A DNA stretch of 64,000 nt from Neoroseomonas alkaliterrae (GCF_014199195.1 NZ_JACIJE010000007.1:206597-270596), one strand, 5' to 3'. Shown: positions 1 through 9,640, counted from the first letter of the stretch. Notes: generated from the letters alone by a model not told the origin. Numbers and translations: made by a program.

Positions 1-1577
1 CGCTGGTGGACGCGGCGCGGCGCATCTTCTCGCGCCTGCCGCTCGCCGAGCGCGTCTATTCCCGCCTGCAGACCGTGGCGGCCTCGGCGGGGCAGGGGAT
101 CCAGCCCTGGCGGCCGGCCGATGCGCTCGGCCAGGCGGGGCAGCGCTACTTCGTGCGCGCCTCCGGCCAGCCGCTGACCGAGGGCGTGCCCGGCTTCTAC
201 ACGCTGGACGGGCTCTATCGCGGGCTGCTGCCGGTGCTCGGCCAGGCGGTGCGCGAGGGCGTGGCGGAGTACTGGGTGCTGGGCCAGGAGGGCGCCAATC
301 TGGGCACGGACGACCCCGTGCAGCTGGAACAGCAGGTGCTGCGCCTCTACGCGCGGGAGTACGCGCGGCAGTGGCAGGCGCTGCTCGACGACCTCAACCT
401 CACCCCGCTGCCACCGCAACTCGCGCAGCAGGCCGAGGCGCTGAACCTGCTCGGCGCGCCCAACTCGCCCATCAAGGACCTGCTGCGCGCCATTGCGCGG
501 CAGGTGTCGGTGGGCACGCCGCCGCAGGGCTGGACGCGGCCGGGGGCGCAGCCGCGGCCCGCCGCCCAGGCCGGCCAGCCGGCCCAGCCGCCCGAGCCGA
601 CCGGCGCCGAGCCGGTGGCCGAGATCGTCGAGCCCATGTTCGAGGCGCTGCGCACCGCCGCTGGCCAGCCGCTCGACGACGTGCTGCGAATCGTCAACGA
701 CCTCTTCGTGCAGGTGCAGCGCCTCGCCACCGCGCCGCCGGGCACGCTGCCGCCGCCGGCCGCGGGGCTCGATCCCGGCCAGCGCCTTCAGGCCGAGGCC
801 GCGCGCCAGCCCCAGCCGCTCCAGCGCTGGCTGAACGGCATGGTCACCGCCACCGCGGCGGCGCGGGGCGGCGGGGCGAAGGCCGCGCTCGCCGCGGCGG
901 GGGCGCAGCAGCTCACGCCTTTCTGCCGCGGCGTCGAGCAGCGCTTCCCCTTCAACCCGAACGCCACGCAGGACATGCCGGTGGACGACTTCATCCGCCT
1001 GTTCGGGCCGGGCGGCGTGTTCGACCAGTTCTTCACCCAGAATGTGCGCCCCTATGTGGACACGACGAGCCTGCCCTGGCGGCCGGTGGCGACCGACGGG
1101 CTGCCGCCGCCGATCAGCGCGGCGGACCTGATGCAGTTCCAGCGTGCGCGCGCCATCCGCGACGCCTTCTTCCCCGGCGTCGCCTCGATCGGCCTGCGAT
1201 TCGAGCTGGTGCCGCAGGGCATGGACCCGGGTGCGATGTCCGCCACGCTCGAGGCCGAGGGCACGCGCACCGAGATCACCCGCGGCGGGCCGTTCCGGCC
1301 CATCGCCCTGGCCTGGCCTGCGCGCGGCAACACCACGCTGACCTTCGACCCGCCCTCCACGGTCGGGCCGCTCGCCTATGACGGTGCGTGGTCGGCGCTG
1401 CGCCTCGTGATGCGGCGCGGCAGCACGCTCGCGCGCGGCCCCTCGCCGGAGCGGCTGCGCCTGCGCGTGCAGCAGGGCGACCGCGTGATCGACTTCGAAC
1501 TGCGCGCGGGCAGCACGCAGCATCCCTTCGGCCTTGCGGAGCTTGGGGCCTTCCGATGCCCGACCCTCGCCCCCTGA
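1..1577 (+). CDS. tssM: T6SS inner-membrane protein TssM (IcmF family), C-terminal part
   Basis: The reading frame is open from the first base, so the true start lies upstream and only the last ~525 residues are present. TssM spans the inner membrane and, with TssL and TssJ, forms the T6SS membrane complex. What remains is the periplasmic part: an alpha-helical stretch, a Pro/Ala/Gln-rich segment near residues 175-205, and a beta-rich C-terminal domain with the aromatic and glycine pattern usual for TssM ends (for example DGAWSALRLV). The N-terminal membrane helices and NTPase-like domain are outside the window. The gene is followed at once by tagF, whose start lies inside its last 22 bases. 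The assignment rests on this C-terminal domain and on the T6SS neighbours. Confidence 0.9.
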   Translation, partial: LVDAARRIFSRLPLAERVYSRLQTVAASAGQGIQPWRPADALGQAGQRYFVRASGQPLTEGVPGFYTLDGLYRGLLPVLGQAVREGVAEYWVLGQEGANLGTDDPVQLEQQVLRLYAREYARQWQALLDDLNLTPLPPQLAQQAEALNLLGAPNSPIKDLLRAIARQVSVGTPPQGWTRPGAQPRPAAQAGQPAQPPEPTGAEPVAEIVEPMFEALRTAAGQPLDDVLRIVNDLFVQVQRLATAPPGTLPPPAAGLDPGQRLQAEAARQPQPLQRWLNGMVTATAAARGGGAKAALAAAGAQQLTPFCRGVEQRFPFNPNATQDMPVDDFIRLFGPGGVFDQFFTQNVRPYVDTTSLPWRPVATDGLPPPISAADLMQFQRARAIRDAFFPGVASIGLRFELVPQGMDPGAMSATLEAEGTRTEITRGGPFRPIALAWPARGNTTLTFDPPSTVGPLAYDGAWSALRLVMRRGSTLARGPSPERLRLRVQQGDRVIDFELRAGSTQHPFGLAELGAFRCPTLAP

Positions 1578-2938
1578 CGGGCCTCTACGGCAAGGTCCCG
1601 GCGCATGGCGATTTCGTGCGCCGCGGCCTGCCCACGAGCTTCGTCGGCCCCTGGGACGAGTGGCTGCAGCACGGCATGGCGGCGGCGCGGGAGCGGCTCG
1701 GGCCGCGCTGGGCCGAGGCCTGGGACGGCGCGCCCGCCTGGCGCTTCGCCCTGCCGGCCGGCGCTTGCGGGCCGGATGCGGTGGCGGGCGTGATGCTCGC
1801 GAGCGAGGACATGGTCGGCCGCCGCTTCCCGATCACCCTCGCCGCCCTGCTGCCGCCCGGCGCGCCGACGCCGGAGGAGGCGTGGTTCGCGGCGTTGGAG
1901 GCCGCTGCCATTGCCGGCCGGCGCGGCCGTGCCGATGCCGACGCGCTGCTCGCGGCCATTCCGCGCCCCGGCGATGCCGTGGTCGCGGCCCTGCCGCTGG
2001 ATGACGGCGCGGCAGGGGCGGCGGAGACCGCCGCACCGGACCCGGCAGCCTGGGCCGCCGCCTGGGAGACCGTCGCGCCGGCGCCCGTGGGAGACGCCCC
2101 CGAAGCCACGCCGCAGGATGAGCCGGGCGACGTGCTGGCGCTGCTCGGTGGCGGCCCTCGCGCCTTGGGTGATGCCGCCCACCCTGCGCCCCTCCCTGGC
2201 GGATCGGAGCCGTCGGTCTCGGCGCCGGGCGGCGGGGACAGCGCGGATGTGCTGGCGTTGCTCGGCGCGGCGGACCCGCCGGCGGGCGATGCCGCGAATC
2301 CGGCAGGTCTGCCCGGCGGATCGGCGGCCGCCTTTCCTGCGCCGGGCGGCCATGACAGCGCGGATGTGCTGGCGCTGTTCGCGGGGGGCGGGGATCGCGC
2401 CGGGCCTGAGCGCGGGAACGCGGATTCCCCCAACAGCGCGGGCAACGCCGCAGGTCGTGCATCGGGGGGCGCCCCCGATCCCTGGGCGCCGGCCGCGCTG
2501 CCCGGTGCCATGGCCGGGGATCAGCCCGTGCCAGGCGATGCGGACGGCGGGGGCGCGGATGTCCTCGTGCTGCTGACGCGGGATGCGGGCTCGCGCCTCG
2601 CGGCCGGTGGCGATCCGCCGCCAAACACGCCCGGCGGCGTGCTCGCGCTGTCCGGCGACGGCGCCGATTCATCGGCGTCCGTCGCGGCCATGCAGGATCC
2701 GCTTTCGGCGGCCGGCGGCACGCTCCCCTTCCTGGCCGGCGAGGGATCCGCCGCCGCATCCGGGCCGGCGCCGGCGCCCTCCGCCCCGCTGATGCCGCGC
2801 GGTGATCCGGCGCCTTCCGCGCCGCCGGGCGGCGGGTGGTGGACGCGGGGCGCGGCGCGCGTGCCGGCCTGCGTGCGCGCCATCCCCCGCCTTCCGCCCG
2901 CCTCCGACTTCGTCAGCCTGCTGGAAGCCGACGCATGA
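1556..2938 (+). CDS. tagF: T6SS-associated protein TagF with a repeat-rich linker
   Basis: 460 residues from the ATG at 1556, which overlaps the end of tssM by 22 bases. The N-terminal ~150 residues start with PLTGLYGKVPAHGDFVRRGL, the hallmark of the TagF N domain; TagF represses T6SS assembly post-translationally in Pseudomonas and Agrobacterium. Residues ~160-440 are a low-complexity Gly/Pro/Ala linker. It carries DVLALL-type motifs at residues 192, 231, 270 and 335 and a weaker one near 361; the first three are exactly 39 residues apart. The extreme C-terminus (WWTRG then RLPPASDFVSLL) resembles the usual TagF tail. TagF is normally much shorter or fused to PppA, so the long linker is unusual. 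The stop overlaps the pppA start as ATGA, indicating coupled translation. Confidence 0.9.
   Translation: MPDPRPLTGLYGKVPAHGDFVRRGLPTSFVGPWDEWLQHGMAAARERLGPRWAEAWDGAPAWRFALPAGACGPDAVAGVMLASEDMVGRRFPITLAALLPPGAPTPEEAWFAALEAAAIAGRRGRADADALLAAIPRPGDAVVAALPLDDGAAGAAETAAPDPAAWAAAWETVAPAPVGDAPEATPQDEPGDVLALLGGGPRALGDAAHPAPLPGGSEPSVSAPGGGDSADVLALLGAADPPAGDAANPAGLPGGSAAAFPAPGGHDSADVLALFAGGGDRAGPERGNADSPNSAGNAAGRASGGAPDPWAPAALPGAMAGDQPVPGDADGGGADVLVLLTRDAGSRLAAGGDPPPNTPGGVLALSGDGADSSASVAAMQDPLSAAGGTLPFLAGEGSAAASGPAPAPSAPLMPRGDPAPSAPPGGGWWTRGAARVPACVRAIPRLPPASDFVSLLEADA
2129..2479 (+). repeat. Three 117-bp in-frame tandem repeats inside tagF
   Basis: Units begin at 2129, 2246 and 2363, each with a codon series for (G/A)DVLALL or DVLALF followed by a Gly/Pro/Ala-rich spacer that includes GDAA(H/N)PA and LPGGS. 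The third unit decays after its first half. Two further, more diverged motif copies lie at 2558 and near 2636. The repeat keeps the reading frame. Confidence 0.8.
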
Positions 2939-3648
2939 CCTGGCGCCTCCTCTCCCATGCCGCCACCCATGCCGGCGCCGTGCGGCCCCGCAACGAGGAT
3001 GCGCTGCTCGACAGGGCGGATATCGGCCTCTGGGTCGTCGCCGACGGGGCGGGGGGGCATGGCGCGGGGGATGTGGCCTCGGCGGCCATCGTGGATGCGA
3101 TGCGCGCCGTGCCGGCCGGCCTCTCTGCGGCGGAACTGCTGGCGCAGGTGCGGCTGCGCCTGGCCGCCGTCCACCGCGAACTGCAGGAGGAGGCGGCGCA
3201 GCGCGGGCCGGGGCGCATCCTCGCCTCCACCGTCGTGATCATGCTCGCGCGCGGGGACCATTTCGCCATGCTCTGGGCGGGCGATTCGCGCGCCTATCTG
3301 CTGCGCGCCGGCACGCTGACGCGCGTGACGCGCGACCACAGCCTGGTGCAGGAACTCGTGGACCAGGGCGCGTTGCGCGAGGAGGAGGCCGAGAGCCACC
3401 CCCAGGCCAATGTCATCACCCGCGCGGTCGGCGCCCAGGGCGAGCTCGAACTCGACAAGGTCTCGGGCCGCATCGTCGAGGGCGACCGCTTCCTCCTCTG
3501 CACCGACGGCCTGTTCAAGACCATGAGCGAGGAGGAGATCGCCGCCATGCTCGGCGCCGGCGCCGATGCCGAGGCGATCGTGATGGCCGCGGTCGCGCGC
3601 GGCGCGCGGGACAATGTGAGCGCGATCGGCGTGGATTGCCGCGCCTGA
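2935..3648 (+). CDS. pppA: PP2C-family Ser/Thr phosphatase PppA (T6SS regulator)
   Basis: 237 residues; the ATG overlaps the tagF stop. PP2C metal-binding and catalytic motifs occur in the usual order: RPRNEDALL, VADGAGGHGAGD, GDSRAYLLR, CTDGLF and the terminal ARDNVSAIG. The Asp residues in DGAGGH, TDG and DN would bind the two Mn/Mg ions. PppA dephosphorylates the T6SS target phosphorylated by the kinase PpkA (Fha1 in Pseudomonas, TssL in Agrobacterium) and so switches secretion off. Position directly after tagF matches many T6SS loci, where the two proteins may even be fused. Cytoplasmic; no signal peptide or membrane helix seen. Confidence 0.93.
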   Translation: MTWRLLSHAATHAGAVRPRNEDALLDRADIGLWVVADGAGGHGAGDVASAAIVDAMRAVPAGLSAAELLAQVRLRLAAVHRELQEEAAQRGPGRILASTVVIMLARGDHFAMLWAGDSRAYLLRAGTLTRVTRDHSLVQELVDQGALREEEAESHPQANVITRAVGAQGELELDKVSGRIVEGDRFLLCTDGLFKTMSEEEIAAMLGAGADAEAIVMAAVARGARDNVSAIGVDCRA

Positions 3649-3885
3649 CGCGCCCCGGCCGCATCCGGCCTTCATGCGCCGGGCGTGTTGGCGATGCGGT
3701 GTGCGGGTGACGCGGCCGCGAGCGCCGCGTGCATGCAAGGTGAGGAATCCGCCGCCCACGTCTCGCGCGGCAGGTCGGCCGTCCGCGCAGGGCGTGAGGG
3801 CAGGATCACGGGTCTTTCGCCCGCAGGCATCAGGAGCGCAGGCGTCTTGCGCGGCCCCGCCCCGACCGGGCGGGATGCGCGCCAT
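3649..3885. other. Intergenic region between convergent pppA and hcp
   Basis: 237 bases with no credible gene. The string CGCCCGCAGGCATCAGG near 3819 resembles the distal hairpin arm of the intergenic repeat described at 21026 and 56158, but no paired arm is visible, so I do not call it a copy. No terminator hairpin with a T-tract is seen. Confidence 0.4.
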
Positions 3886-4368
3886 TCACGCCAGGACGTT
3901 CGTCGGCACGCTGTAGGTCACGATGTCCTGCGCGCCGGTGAGCCTGTTGCCCACATTCGTCACGCCGATCGTGACCTCCTTGTAGAGGAAGGCGATCTCC
4001 TCGACCGGCTTGGCGCCCTCGGAGACGGCGCTAATCGAGATGATGCGCGCGAGACGGAACGCGGCCGAGAAATAGGACACCGGCTTGCCCGCGCCGGTGC
4101 GCAGCCACTCGAACTTCACCTCGTCGAATTCGCGTCTTGTGAACATCTGCTGCCAGAGGGAGGCGCTGTGCCCGTCAGCCAGCCGCCGCACCGCGATGTT
4201 GCGCAACTGCGGCGCGGAAACCTTCGTCTCCCCGCGTGTGCCGCGCGCGGCCTGCGAGCGCAGCGTGCGCGACCCGCCCCAGGTGAAGCCGGCGGTGACG
4301 TGCCACTTCTTGTAGCCGTCGATGTCGCATTCGCCGGGAATGCCCGGCAGGAACATCACGAGCGCCAT
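3886..4368 (-). CDS. Hcp-family T6SS tube protein, divergent paralogue 1
   Basis: 160 residues. The N-terminus (MALVMFLPGIPGECDIDGYKKWHVTAGFTW) shows the Hcp pattern of a short strand, a 'G-x-ID/DGY' turn and a hydrophobic strand; the central W(Q)QMF segment corresponds to the Hcp helix, and the end has the beta-strand with 'AQDIVTYSV'. Hcp forms hexameric rings that stack into the inner T6SS tube and can carry effectors. This copy is the least canonical of the three consecutive hcp genes and may form a specialised tube segment or an effector carrier. It lies 25 bases downstream of hcp paralogue 2 on the same strand, so co-transcription is likely. Confidence 0.8.
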   Translation of the reverse strand: MALVMFLPGIPGECDIDGYKKWHVTAGFTWGGSRTLRSQAARGTRGETKVSAPQLRNIAVRRLADGHSASLWQQMFTRREFDEVKFEWLRTGAGKPVSYFSAAFRLARIISISAVSEGAKPVEEIAFLYKEVTIGVTNVGNRLTGAQDIVTYSVPTNVLA

Positions 4369-4393
4369 GGTGGTTCCTCCGAGTGCCCCCGCG

Positions 4394-4897
4394 TCAGCCC
4401 TGGTTCACGATGGTGTAGGAGACCTGGTTGCGCTGGCTTGCCCCCTCGAAGCTGAAGGAGCGCACATCCATCGCGCCGTACTGGATGGTGTAGGTCTCGG
4501 TGCTCCGCTCGCCGTCGTGGTTGGCGATGCCGAAATCGACGATGCCGCAATTCTCGAGCTCGAGGCGCAGATACTCGTCCGGCTTGCCGCCGCTGCCCGT
4601 CCGGATGAAGACGATCACCGCGCTGTTCCTGAAATCCCCGAGGATCGCCTGACGCAACAGGCCGGTGGAGGAGGAGTCGGTGACCTTGGTGATGACGACG
4701 GGCGAGGCATCGGCCGCGTCCGACACGCCGTCGGCGGAGCGCGCCCCGTAGTTGATGCTGCCGGACCATTGGCAGGACAGGAGCCTGATCCAGCCACCGC
4801 TCGCCGGGGATTTGCTGATCTGGCCGGGCGCCTGCGCGTCGCCGGGCAGGCTGCCGAAGCACATGAACACCGAGCCGGCGTCGCTGCCTTGCGCCAT
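4394..4897 (-). CDS. Hcp-family T6SS tube protein, divergent paralogue 2
   Basis: 167 residues. It shows FMCFGSLPGDAQ at the N-terminus and a middle section with VVITKVTDSSSTGLL and ILGDFRNSAVIVFIRTG, which aligns by eye with the Hcp strand-helix-strand region (compare the canonical copy: EVVLRKKTDNTTVKFF and AEIAFVRTGG). The end, ETYTIQYGAMDVRSF, matches the Hcp strand 'LHLNFNKCTIHY' of the neighbour. The C-terminus carries a short extra segment. Likely secreted tube component or carrier. The middle of a three-gene hcp run between pppA and clpV. Confidence 0.82.
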   Translation of the reverse strand: MAQGSDAGSVFMCFGSLPGDAQAPGQISKSPASGGWIRLLSCQWSGSINYGARSADGVSDAADASPVVITKVTDSSSTGLLRQAILGDFRNSAVIVFIRTGSGGKPDEYLRLELENCGIVDFGIANHDGERSTETYTIQYGAMDVRSFSFEGASQRNQVSYTIVNQG

Positions 4898-5001
4898 GGG
4901 TGCGGCCCTCGGATGGCTCGGCCGCTAAGCGCATGCCGCCCGGAGCGTTCCGGACGGCATGGCCGGGCCTTGGTGGTGCACGAAAGCCGGGGCGCGGCCG
5001 A

Positions 5002-5493
5002 TCAGGTGACCGGCCCGGTGCCCTTCGACTCGCCGATGTTCCAGTAGGCGTTCGAGGGCGAGCCGGTGAAGTCGTTGCCCACCGGATTGTAGTGGATCGT
5101 GCACTTGTTGAAGTTCAGGTGCAGCGTCTCCTCGGGGCGGGAGTCCTGGCCGCCGGTCGCCTTGAAGTTCAGCCCGGCGATGGTGGTGTCCTCGAGCTCG
5201 AACTTCAGGTAGTACTCGTTCTTGGTGCCGCCGGTGCGGACGAAGGCGATCTCGGCCTTCTTGTTCATCATGCCGCTGCAGGCTTCCTGGAAGAACTTGA
5301 CCGTCGTGTTGTCGGTCTTCTTGCGCAGCACGACCTCGCTGAGGCTGACCGTGCCGCCCTCGCGGGTGGACTGGGTGCCGGCGGTGATGCGGCGGCCGAG
5401 GCCGAAGTCGAAGGAGTTGACCTCCATGTACTTCTCGTACCCGGTGACCTTGCTCTCGCCGTCGATCGACTGGTACTTGAACATGATCGGCAT
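5002..5493 (-). CDS. hcp: Hcp, canonical T6SS tube protein
   Basis: 163 residues. I chose the ATG at 5493 because a purine-rich GAGAGGG lies just upstream and Hcp proteins typically start close to this point; a longer reading from 5523 lacks these features. Clear Hcp signature: FKYQSIDGES at the start, RKKTDNTTVKFFQEAC in the helix region, IAFVRTGG, and LHLNFNKCTIHY near the end. It forms the hexameric inner tube that is propelled by contraction of the TssBC sheath. The position directly ahead of clpV on the same strand (72 bases apart) suggests it is the main structural Hcp, with the other two as accessory forms. Confidence 0.92.
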   Translation of the reverse strand: MPIMFKYQSIDGESKVTGYEKYMEVNSFDFGLGRRITAGTQSTREGGTVSLSEVVLRKKTDNTTVKFFQEACSGMMNKKAEIAFVRTGGTKNEYYLKFELEDTTIAGLNFKATGGQDSRPEETLHLNFNKCTIHYNPVGNDFTGSPSNAYWNIGESKGTGPVT

Positions 5494-5565
5494 CTGCGTT
5501 GTCCCTCTCTCGTCCTGCCCCACTGCCGCCGGCCCTATGCCGCGGCCCAGTGCCTTTTCTATACC

Positions 5566-8235
5566 TCAGGCGACGTCGTACCGGAACGACCCGTCGTCGT
5601 TCATGCCCACCTTCACCTGAAGGATTTCATGCCCGTCCGCGAGGCGCGCGAGGATGCGCGCCGAGAGCTCGGGCAGCACGGTGCGGCTGAGGATGTTGTC
5701 GATGTTGCGCGCACCGGAGGAAACCTCCTTGCAGCGCTCGACGATCGCATCCACCACCGCGTCGTCCACCTGCAGCGGCACGTTGTAGGCTTCCTTGAGC
5801 CGCCGCCCGATGCTGCGCAGCTTGAGCCCGGTGATCTTCTTCAGGATCTCGGGCGGCAGCGGATAGTAGATGACGACATTGCAGCGCCCGAGGAAGGCGG
5901 GCTTGAAGACCTTCAGCAGGTCCGGCATCAGCGCCTCGCGCAGCTCGTTCGGCTCGGGCGCGAGCTCGGGGTCGGCGCAGAGCTTGTCGATCGTCTCCGT
6001 CCCGGCGTTCGAGGTCATGATGATGACGGTGTTGCGGAAGTCGATGTCGCGCCCCTCGCCGTCCTTCATCTGGCCCTTGTCGAAGACCTGGAAGAACACG
6101 TCCTGCACGCCGGGATGGGCCTTCTCCATCTCGTCCAGCAGGATGACGCTGTAGGGGCGCCGGCGCACCGCCTCGGTCAGCACGCCACCCTCGCCATAGC
6201 CGACATAGCCGGGCGGGCTGCCCATGAGCAGGGAGACCTTATGCTCCTCCTTGAACTCGCTCATGTTGATGGTGGTCATGTTCTGCTCGCCGCCATAGAG
6301 CAGGTCGGCCACCGCCAGCGCCGTCTCGGTCTTGCCCACGCCGGAGGTGCCGGCCATCAGGAAGACGCCGATCGGCTTGCGCGGGTCGGTCAGCCCGGCG
6401 CGCGAGGTGCGGATCGCCTGCGCGATCGCGTCCAGCGCATGGTCCTGGCCGACCACGCGCTCCATCAGATGCTCCTTGAGCTTGAGGACGGTATGGATCT
6501 CGTCCGAGACCATCCGCCCGACCGGGATGCCGGTCCAGGTGCCGACCACATCGGCCACCGCCTGGCCGTCCACCACCGGGAAGACCAGCGGCTCCTCGCC
6601 CTGCAGCTTGTGCAGCGCCTCCGACGCCTCGGCGAGTTCCTTCTTCAGCGCCTCGGTGTCCACCGTCTCGGCGGGCTGTCCTTCGGGGCCAGGCATCGGC
6701 ACCGCGGCGGCCTCGATCTGGTGGCGGAGGTCGCGCATCTTCGCGACGAGTGCCTTCTCCTCCTCCCAGCGGTTCATCACCTCCTCGAGCTCGGCGGAGA
6801 CCTTGGCGTGCTCCTGCTCGAGCGCGACGCGCCGCGCGGTGTGGTCGGCGCCCGTGGCCTCCTCGCGCCGGATGGCGGCGAGCTCGGTGTCGATCAGCGA
6901 GAGCCGCCGCTGGCGGTCCTCGACCGGGGCGGGGATCGCGGCCTGGGACATGCCGACGCGCGCGCAGGCCGTGTCGAGCAGGCTCACGCCCTTGTCGGGC
7001 AGCTGGCGGGCGGGGATGTAGCGCGCCGAGAGCTTGACGGCCTGGGTGATCGCCTCGTCGAGGATGCGCACGCCGTGATGCTTCTCGAGCGTGCCGACCA
7101 GGCCGCGCAGCATCGCCGCGGCCAGCGCCTCGGACGGCTCCTCGACCTTCACCACCTGGAAGCGGCGGGTCAGCGCGGCGTCCTTCTCGAAATACTTCTT
7201 GTATTCGGCCCAGGTGGTCGCCGCGATGCAACGCAGCTCGCCGCGCGCCAGCGCCGGCTTCAACAGGTTGGCCGCATCGTTCTGCCCGGCCGCGCCGCCC
7301 GCGCCGATCAGCGTGTGCGCCTCGTCGATGAACATGATGATGGGCGTGGGCGAGGCCTTCACCGCGTCGATCACGCCCTTGAGGCGGTTTTCGAACTCGC
7401 CCTTCACGCCGGCGCCCGCCTGCAGCAGGCCCATGTCGAGCGAATAGAGCTTCACGCCCTTCAGCGCATCCGGCACGTCGCCCGCGGCGATGCGCAGCGC
7501 GAGGCCCTCGACCACCGCGGTCTTGCCCACGCCCGCCTCGCCGGTGAGGATCGGGTTGTTCTGCCGGCGCCGGGTCAGGATATCCACCATCTGGCGGATC
7601 TCGCCGTCGCGGCCGAGGATCGGGTCGATCTTGCCGGCCTTCGCCTGCGCCACGAGCTCGGTGCAGTACTGCTCGAGCGGCCCGCCCGAGCGCGGCGCCT
7701 CGCCGGCCGGGGCGGCGCCGGGGGTGCCTGCGGCGGGCTCGGCGGCGGCCTCCGCGGCCTCCTCGCTGCCCTCGGCCAGCTCGCCGAGGTTGCGCCGCAC
7801 CGCATCGGCCGGCAGCGCGAGCAGGGAGGGCGCGCTCTCCTTCACCGTGCGGCCGAGCGTCTCGTCGTTCAGCAGCACCGCGAGCAGGTGGCCGGAGCGG
7901 ATCCGGTTGCTGCCGCTCTCGAGGCTCGTCAGCAGCCAGGCCTCGCGCAGCCAGGAGACGATGTCGGGCGAGAGGGATGGCGCGCGCGCATTGCCGGTCT
8001 TGAAGCGGTCGAGGGCGCGGGTGAGCTCGTTCGCCACGCGCCCGGCATCCACTCCGCCCTTGCGCAGCACCGCCGCCACGTCCGAGCCGCTGGTCTCGAC
8101 CAGCTTGAGCAGCACGTGCTCAACCTCGACATTGTAGTGCGTGCGCGAGAGGGTCAGCCCCGCCGCCGCCTCGAGCTGGCGGCGGGTGAGCGCGTTCATC
8201 CGCCCGACGAGGGATTTCAGGTCGATCGCCACCAT
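5566..8235 (-). CDS. clpV: ClpV/TssH AAA+ ATPase, sheath recycling
   Basis: 889 residues from the ATG at 8235; a longer reading to 8337 would add 34 residues not seen in the family. It contains an N-terminal Clp-N repeat domain (~1-150), AAA+ module 1 with Walker A GEAGVGKT (Lys238) and Walker B MFIDEAHT, a coiled-coil middle region (~410-540, rich in Glu/Arg heptads), and AAA+ module 2 with GTSGVGKT (Lys635) and [11 protein letters not shown]. ClpV binds contracted TssB-TssC sheaths and unfolds them so the subunits can be reused. The start is divergent from tssA across 165 bases that must hold promoters for both directions. Confidence 0.96.
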   Translation of the reverse strand: MVAIDLKSLVGRMNALTRRQLEAAAGLTLSRTHYNVEVEHVLLKLVETSGSDVAAVLRKGGVDAGRVANELTRALDRFKTGNARAPSLSPDIVSWLREAWLLTSLESGSNRIRSGHLLAVLLNDETLGRTVKESAPSLLALPADAVRRNLGELAEGSEEAAEAAAEPAAGTPGAAPAGEAPRSGGPLEQYCTELVAQAKAGKIDPILGRDGEIRQMVDILTRRRQNNPILTGEAGVGKTAVVEGLALRIAAGDVPDALKGVKLYSLDMGLLQAGAGVKGEFENRLKGVIDAVKASPTPIIMFIDEAHTLIGAGGAAGQNDAANLLKPALARGELRCIAATTWAEYKKYFEKDAALTRRFQVVKVEEPSEALAAAMLRGLVGTLEKHHGVRILDEAITQAVKLSARYIPARQLPDKGVSLLDTACARVGMSQAAIPAPVEDRQRRLSLIDTELAAIRREEATGADHTARRVALEQEHAKVSAELEEVMNRWEEEKALVAKMRDLRHQIEAAAVPMPGPEGQPAETVDTEALKKELAEASEALHKLQGEEPLVFPVVDGQAVADVVGTWTGIPVGRMVSDEIHTVLKLKEHLMERVVGQDHALDAIAQAIRTSRAGLTDPRKPIGVFLMAGTSGVGKTETALAVADLLYGGEQNMTTINMSEFKEEHKVSLLMGSPPGYVGYGEGGVLTEAVRRRPYSVILLDEMEKAHPGVQDVFFQVFDKGQMKDGEGRDIDFRNTVIIMTSNAGTETIDKLCADPELAPEPNELREALMPDLLKVFKPAFLGRCNVVIYYPLPPEILKKITGLKLRSIGRRLKEAYNVPLQVDDAVVDAIVERCKEVSSGARNIDNILSRTVLPELSARILARLADGHEILQVKVGMNDDGSFRYDVA

Positions 8236-8400
8236 GCCGGACGTGCCTCGTGCTTTATGATGAAATGCGCCTTGCGCGGGCGGTCCACCCGATCCGCGGG
8301 CCAAACGGTAAGGGGGCGCGCGAACCAAGTCCAGCATGCTAGCGTGGCGCTCCGCGACACGCGCCGCGGGGTGTAAGCGGCGTCACACGGGGGATTCAGC
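8236..8400. promoter_or_regulatory. Divergent promoter region between clpV and tssA
   Basis: 165 bases between two outward-facing T6SS transcription units; promoters for both must lie here or further upstream. I could not identify a convincing -35/-10 pair or sigma-54 site by eye. The tract TGCTTTATGATGAAATG (around 8252-8268) is the only A/T-rich part. Confidence 0.4.
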
Positions 8401-9519
8401 ATGGGTGAAGGCGTGATCGATCTCGAGGCCTTGCTGGCGCCGCTGGCCACCGGGGATGGCGGCGGCGAGGACCTGCGGCCCGACTATTCGCCGACCTCGC
8501 TCTACCAGCGCATCCGCACCCAGCGGAACGACGCCCGCGCCGGCGAGCGCGCGATGGATGGCGGCGACCCCGAGGCGAATCCCGCCGCGATCGCGACCGC
8601 CTGGCGGGAGGTGAAGAAGCTCGGCATCGAGGCGCTCTCGGGCAAATCCAAGGATTTCGAGATCGCCGCCTGGATGGCCGAGGCGCTGGTCCGCGTGGAC
8701 GGGCTCGCCGGCCTTGCCGATGCTGCCGAGCTGATCGCCGGCCTGTGCAACGGCTTCTGGGAGACCGGCTTCCCGCGCCTTGACGACGAGGACGGGCTCG
8801 ATGGCCGCGGCGCGCCCCTCGGCGGCCTGTCGGGGGAGGGGGCGGACGGGACGGTCATGGGCCCGATCCGCCGCTATCCGCTGTTCCTGCGCCCCGACGG
8901 GACGGAGTGCGACCTGTTCACCTGGCAGCGCGCCGAGGAGACGGCCGCGATCGCCGACGCCGAGCGCCGCAACGCCCGCCTGCAATCGGGCATCCCGGAT
9001 TTCGACGCGCTGCAGAACGAGGCCCGGGCCGCGGTGCCCTCGCTGCGCGCCGCGGGGGCGGCGGCGAGCAAGGCGCTGGCGACCTGGACCGCGATGGATG
9101 CCGCCATCACCGCGCGCTTCGGCGGCGATGCGCCCTCCACCCGGCGCGTCTCGGAGGCCTTGCAGGCCATCATCGACATCAGCACGCGCATCGCCGGGGC
9201 CCCGGCCGAGTCCGCAGGCGCCGAGGAGGCGCAGGCCGGCACCGACGCGCCCGCCACCGCGGCCGCGGGTGGCGGCGGGGCCGCCGCGCCCGCGCCGCGC
9301 GCGGCCCGCACGCGGGAGGACGTGATCCGCCAGCTCGAGGAGATCGCCGAGTATTTCCGCAAGACCGAGCCGCACTCCCCGCTCGCCTTCACCCTGCAGG
9401 ACGCGGCGCGGCGGGCGCGCATGCCGCTGACCGATCTGCTCGCCGAGGTGCTGCCCGACCCCTCGACGCGGCGTCAGTTGCTGACGACCCTCGGCATCCA
9501 CGTCCCGGAAGGCGAATAG
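8401..9519 (+). CDS. tssA: T6SS baseplate/cap protein TssA
   Basis: 372 residues. The N-terminal ImpA_N domain is recognisable: GGEDLRPDYSPTSLYQRIR, then a helix pair and FWETGFPRLDDEDGLDGR, typical of TssA. Residues ~255-300 are an Ala/Pro/Gly linker, followed by a short C-terminal helical domain (REDVIRQLEEIAEYFRKTEP) of the type shared by short TssA proteins. TssA interacts with the baseplate and with the growing Hcp tube and sheath. It is the first gene of the plus-strand T6SS run and is separated from tssB by 217 bases, the largest gap in that run. Confidence 0.92.
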   Translation: MGEGVIDLEALLAPLATGDGGGEDLRPDYSPTSLYQRIRTQRNDARAGERAMDGGDPEANPAAIATAWREVKKLGIEALSGKSKDFEIAAWMAEALVRVDGLAGLADAAELIAGLCNGFWETGFPRLDDEDGLDGRGAPLGGLSGEGADGTVMGPIRRYPLFLRPDGTECDLFTWQRAEETAAIADAERRNARLQSGIPDFDALQNEARAAVPSLRAAGAAASKALATWTAMDAAITARFGGDAPSTRRVSEALQAIIDISTRIAGAPAESAGAEEAQAGTDAPATAAAGGGGAAAPAPRAARTREDVIRQLEEIAEYFRKTEPHSPLAFTLQDAARRARMPLTDLLAEVLPDPSTRRQLLTTLGIHVPEGE

Positions 9520-9640
9520 GCGGCCGGCGCGGCGCGCGGGCGAGGGGGGCTGGGCGGACCCGCCCGGCCCGGCGCGGATTCTCGGAGCGGAATCGGTCCG
9601 TTCGCGCTAATCTGATCGGGCGCGAGCACGGGCGCCGGTG

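Noticed and set aside
3810..3840. Possible third full copy of the hairpin repeat between pppA and hcp
   Set aside because: Only one arm-like string is present and no partner arm or middle section could be found.
4900..8376. A 1158-residue plus-strand open frame opposite clpV
   Set aside because: Lies fully opposite hcp and clpV, which have strong family evidence; no motif on this strand.
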